From assembly GCA_902771595.1 (NCBI GenBank), contig CACXXH010000016.1:1-60588 (forward strand): a stretch of 60,588 nucleotides of DNA, written 5' to 3'. This stretch comes from Fibrobacter succinogenes (GTDB lineage Bacteria > Fibrobacterota > Fibrobacteria > Fibrobacterales > Fibrobacteraceae). Under the pieces are notes generated by a model. The model had not been told where the DNA came from. It was given only the letters and a program-made list of their open reading frames with translations, and ran no database searches. This document shows positions 60,464 to 60,588 of the stretch, piece after piece; positions within the stretch are counted from its first letter, which is position 1, and each line of letters begins with the position of its first letter. The position numbers and the translations under genes were made by a program.

Positions 60464-60588
60464 TGCAGATTAATGATTGTAAACGAGTCCGTCGCCTGCA
60501 CTTTGTGGGCATCGGTGGTGCCGGAATGTCGGGCATCGCGGAAGTGTTGCACGTGAACGGCTTCGAGGTAAGCGGTTCCGATACGGGC
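60463..60588 (+). CDS. murC: UDP-N-acetylmuramate:L-alanine ligase MurC, 3' partial
   Basis: Only the first 42 codons are inside the window, starting at ATG 60463. They contain [19 protein letters not shown] and [10 protein letters not shown], the Rossmann-type opening of MurC. Order after murG fits. The rest lies beyond the right edge. Confidence 0.92.
   Translation, partial: MQINDCKRVRRLHFVGIGGAGMSGIAEVLHVNGFEVSGSDTG

Overview
The window is a chromosomal piece of a Fibrobacter-type bacterium (phylum Fibrobacterota; close to F. succinogenes, exact species not decidable from here). The main reason is eight copies, in seven genes, of the FISUMP domain (Fibrobacter succinogenes major paralogous domain). 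A GH8 xylooligosaccharide hydrolase, diderm envelope genes with meso-diaminopimelate peptidoglycan, type IV pilus assembly genes and an MglA/MglB polarity pair fit a gliding, fibre-degrading rumen or gut bacterium. Both strands are densely coded and moderately GC-rich, except for an AT-rich lipoprotein island at about 41.5-46.3 kb.

Layout. 1-3.7 kb: tail of an Rpn-type nuclease gene, lrgAB (minus), a SulP anion transporter, and a 34-codon membrane peptide with its own promoter and terminator. 3.7-7.4 kb (minus): dnaG-sufC-sufD. 7.5-13.3 kb: five tandem FISUMP lipoprotein genes, interrupted by a higBA toxin-antitoxin block. 13.3-16.5 kb (minus): MATE exporter, acyl-CoA thioesterase, DegT aminotransferase. 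16.8-23.7 kb: rpsT, then mglA-mglB-DUF2914-like-large beta-barrel-Omp85, probably one polarity and envelope unit. 23.7-28.3 kb: uppP, a DUF2334 deacetylase, an M23 peptidase, tRNA-Ala(GGC) and a cyclophilin.

28.5-32.2 kb: pyrR-pyrB-degenerate dihydroorotase-pilZ. 32.3-38.2 kb: pilMNOPQ behind a strong sigma70-like promoter. 38.2-41.4 kb: M41-like mini-metalloprotease, holA, greA, argJ. 41.5-46.3 kb: AT-rich island with a FISUMP gene, three small lipoproteins, repeats and a frameshifted pseudogene. 46.3-51.3 kb: GH8 followed by a MORN-FISUMP lipoprotein (minus), a TrxB-like reductase, a radical SAM protein and an outer-membrane barrel. 51.6-60.6 kb: a dcw cluster, mraZ-rsmH-ftsL-ftsI-murE-murF-ftsW-murG-murC, without mraY and murD at their usual place.

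How the parts fit. Much of the window serves the envelope: peptidoglycan precursors (uppP, murEFG, murC), septal synthesis (ftsI, ftsW, ftsL), cell-wall peptidase (M23), outer-membrane assembly (Omp85) and surface lipoproteins (FISUMP). The most interesting candidate system is the mglA-mglB-DUF2914-barrel-Omp85 group: a Ras-like polarity GTPase with a long Pro/Ala tail, encoded with its roadblock partner and two outer-membrane proteins. A second is the FISUMP array, whose junctions show recent tandem copying and later insertion of higBA. A third is a set of intergenic repeats whose short hairpins keep pairing while their bases differ.
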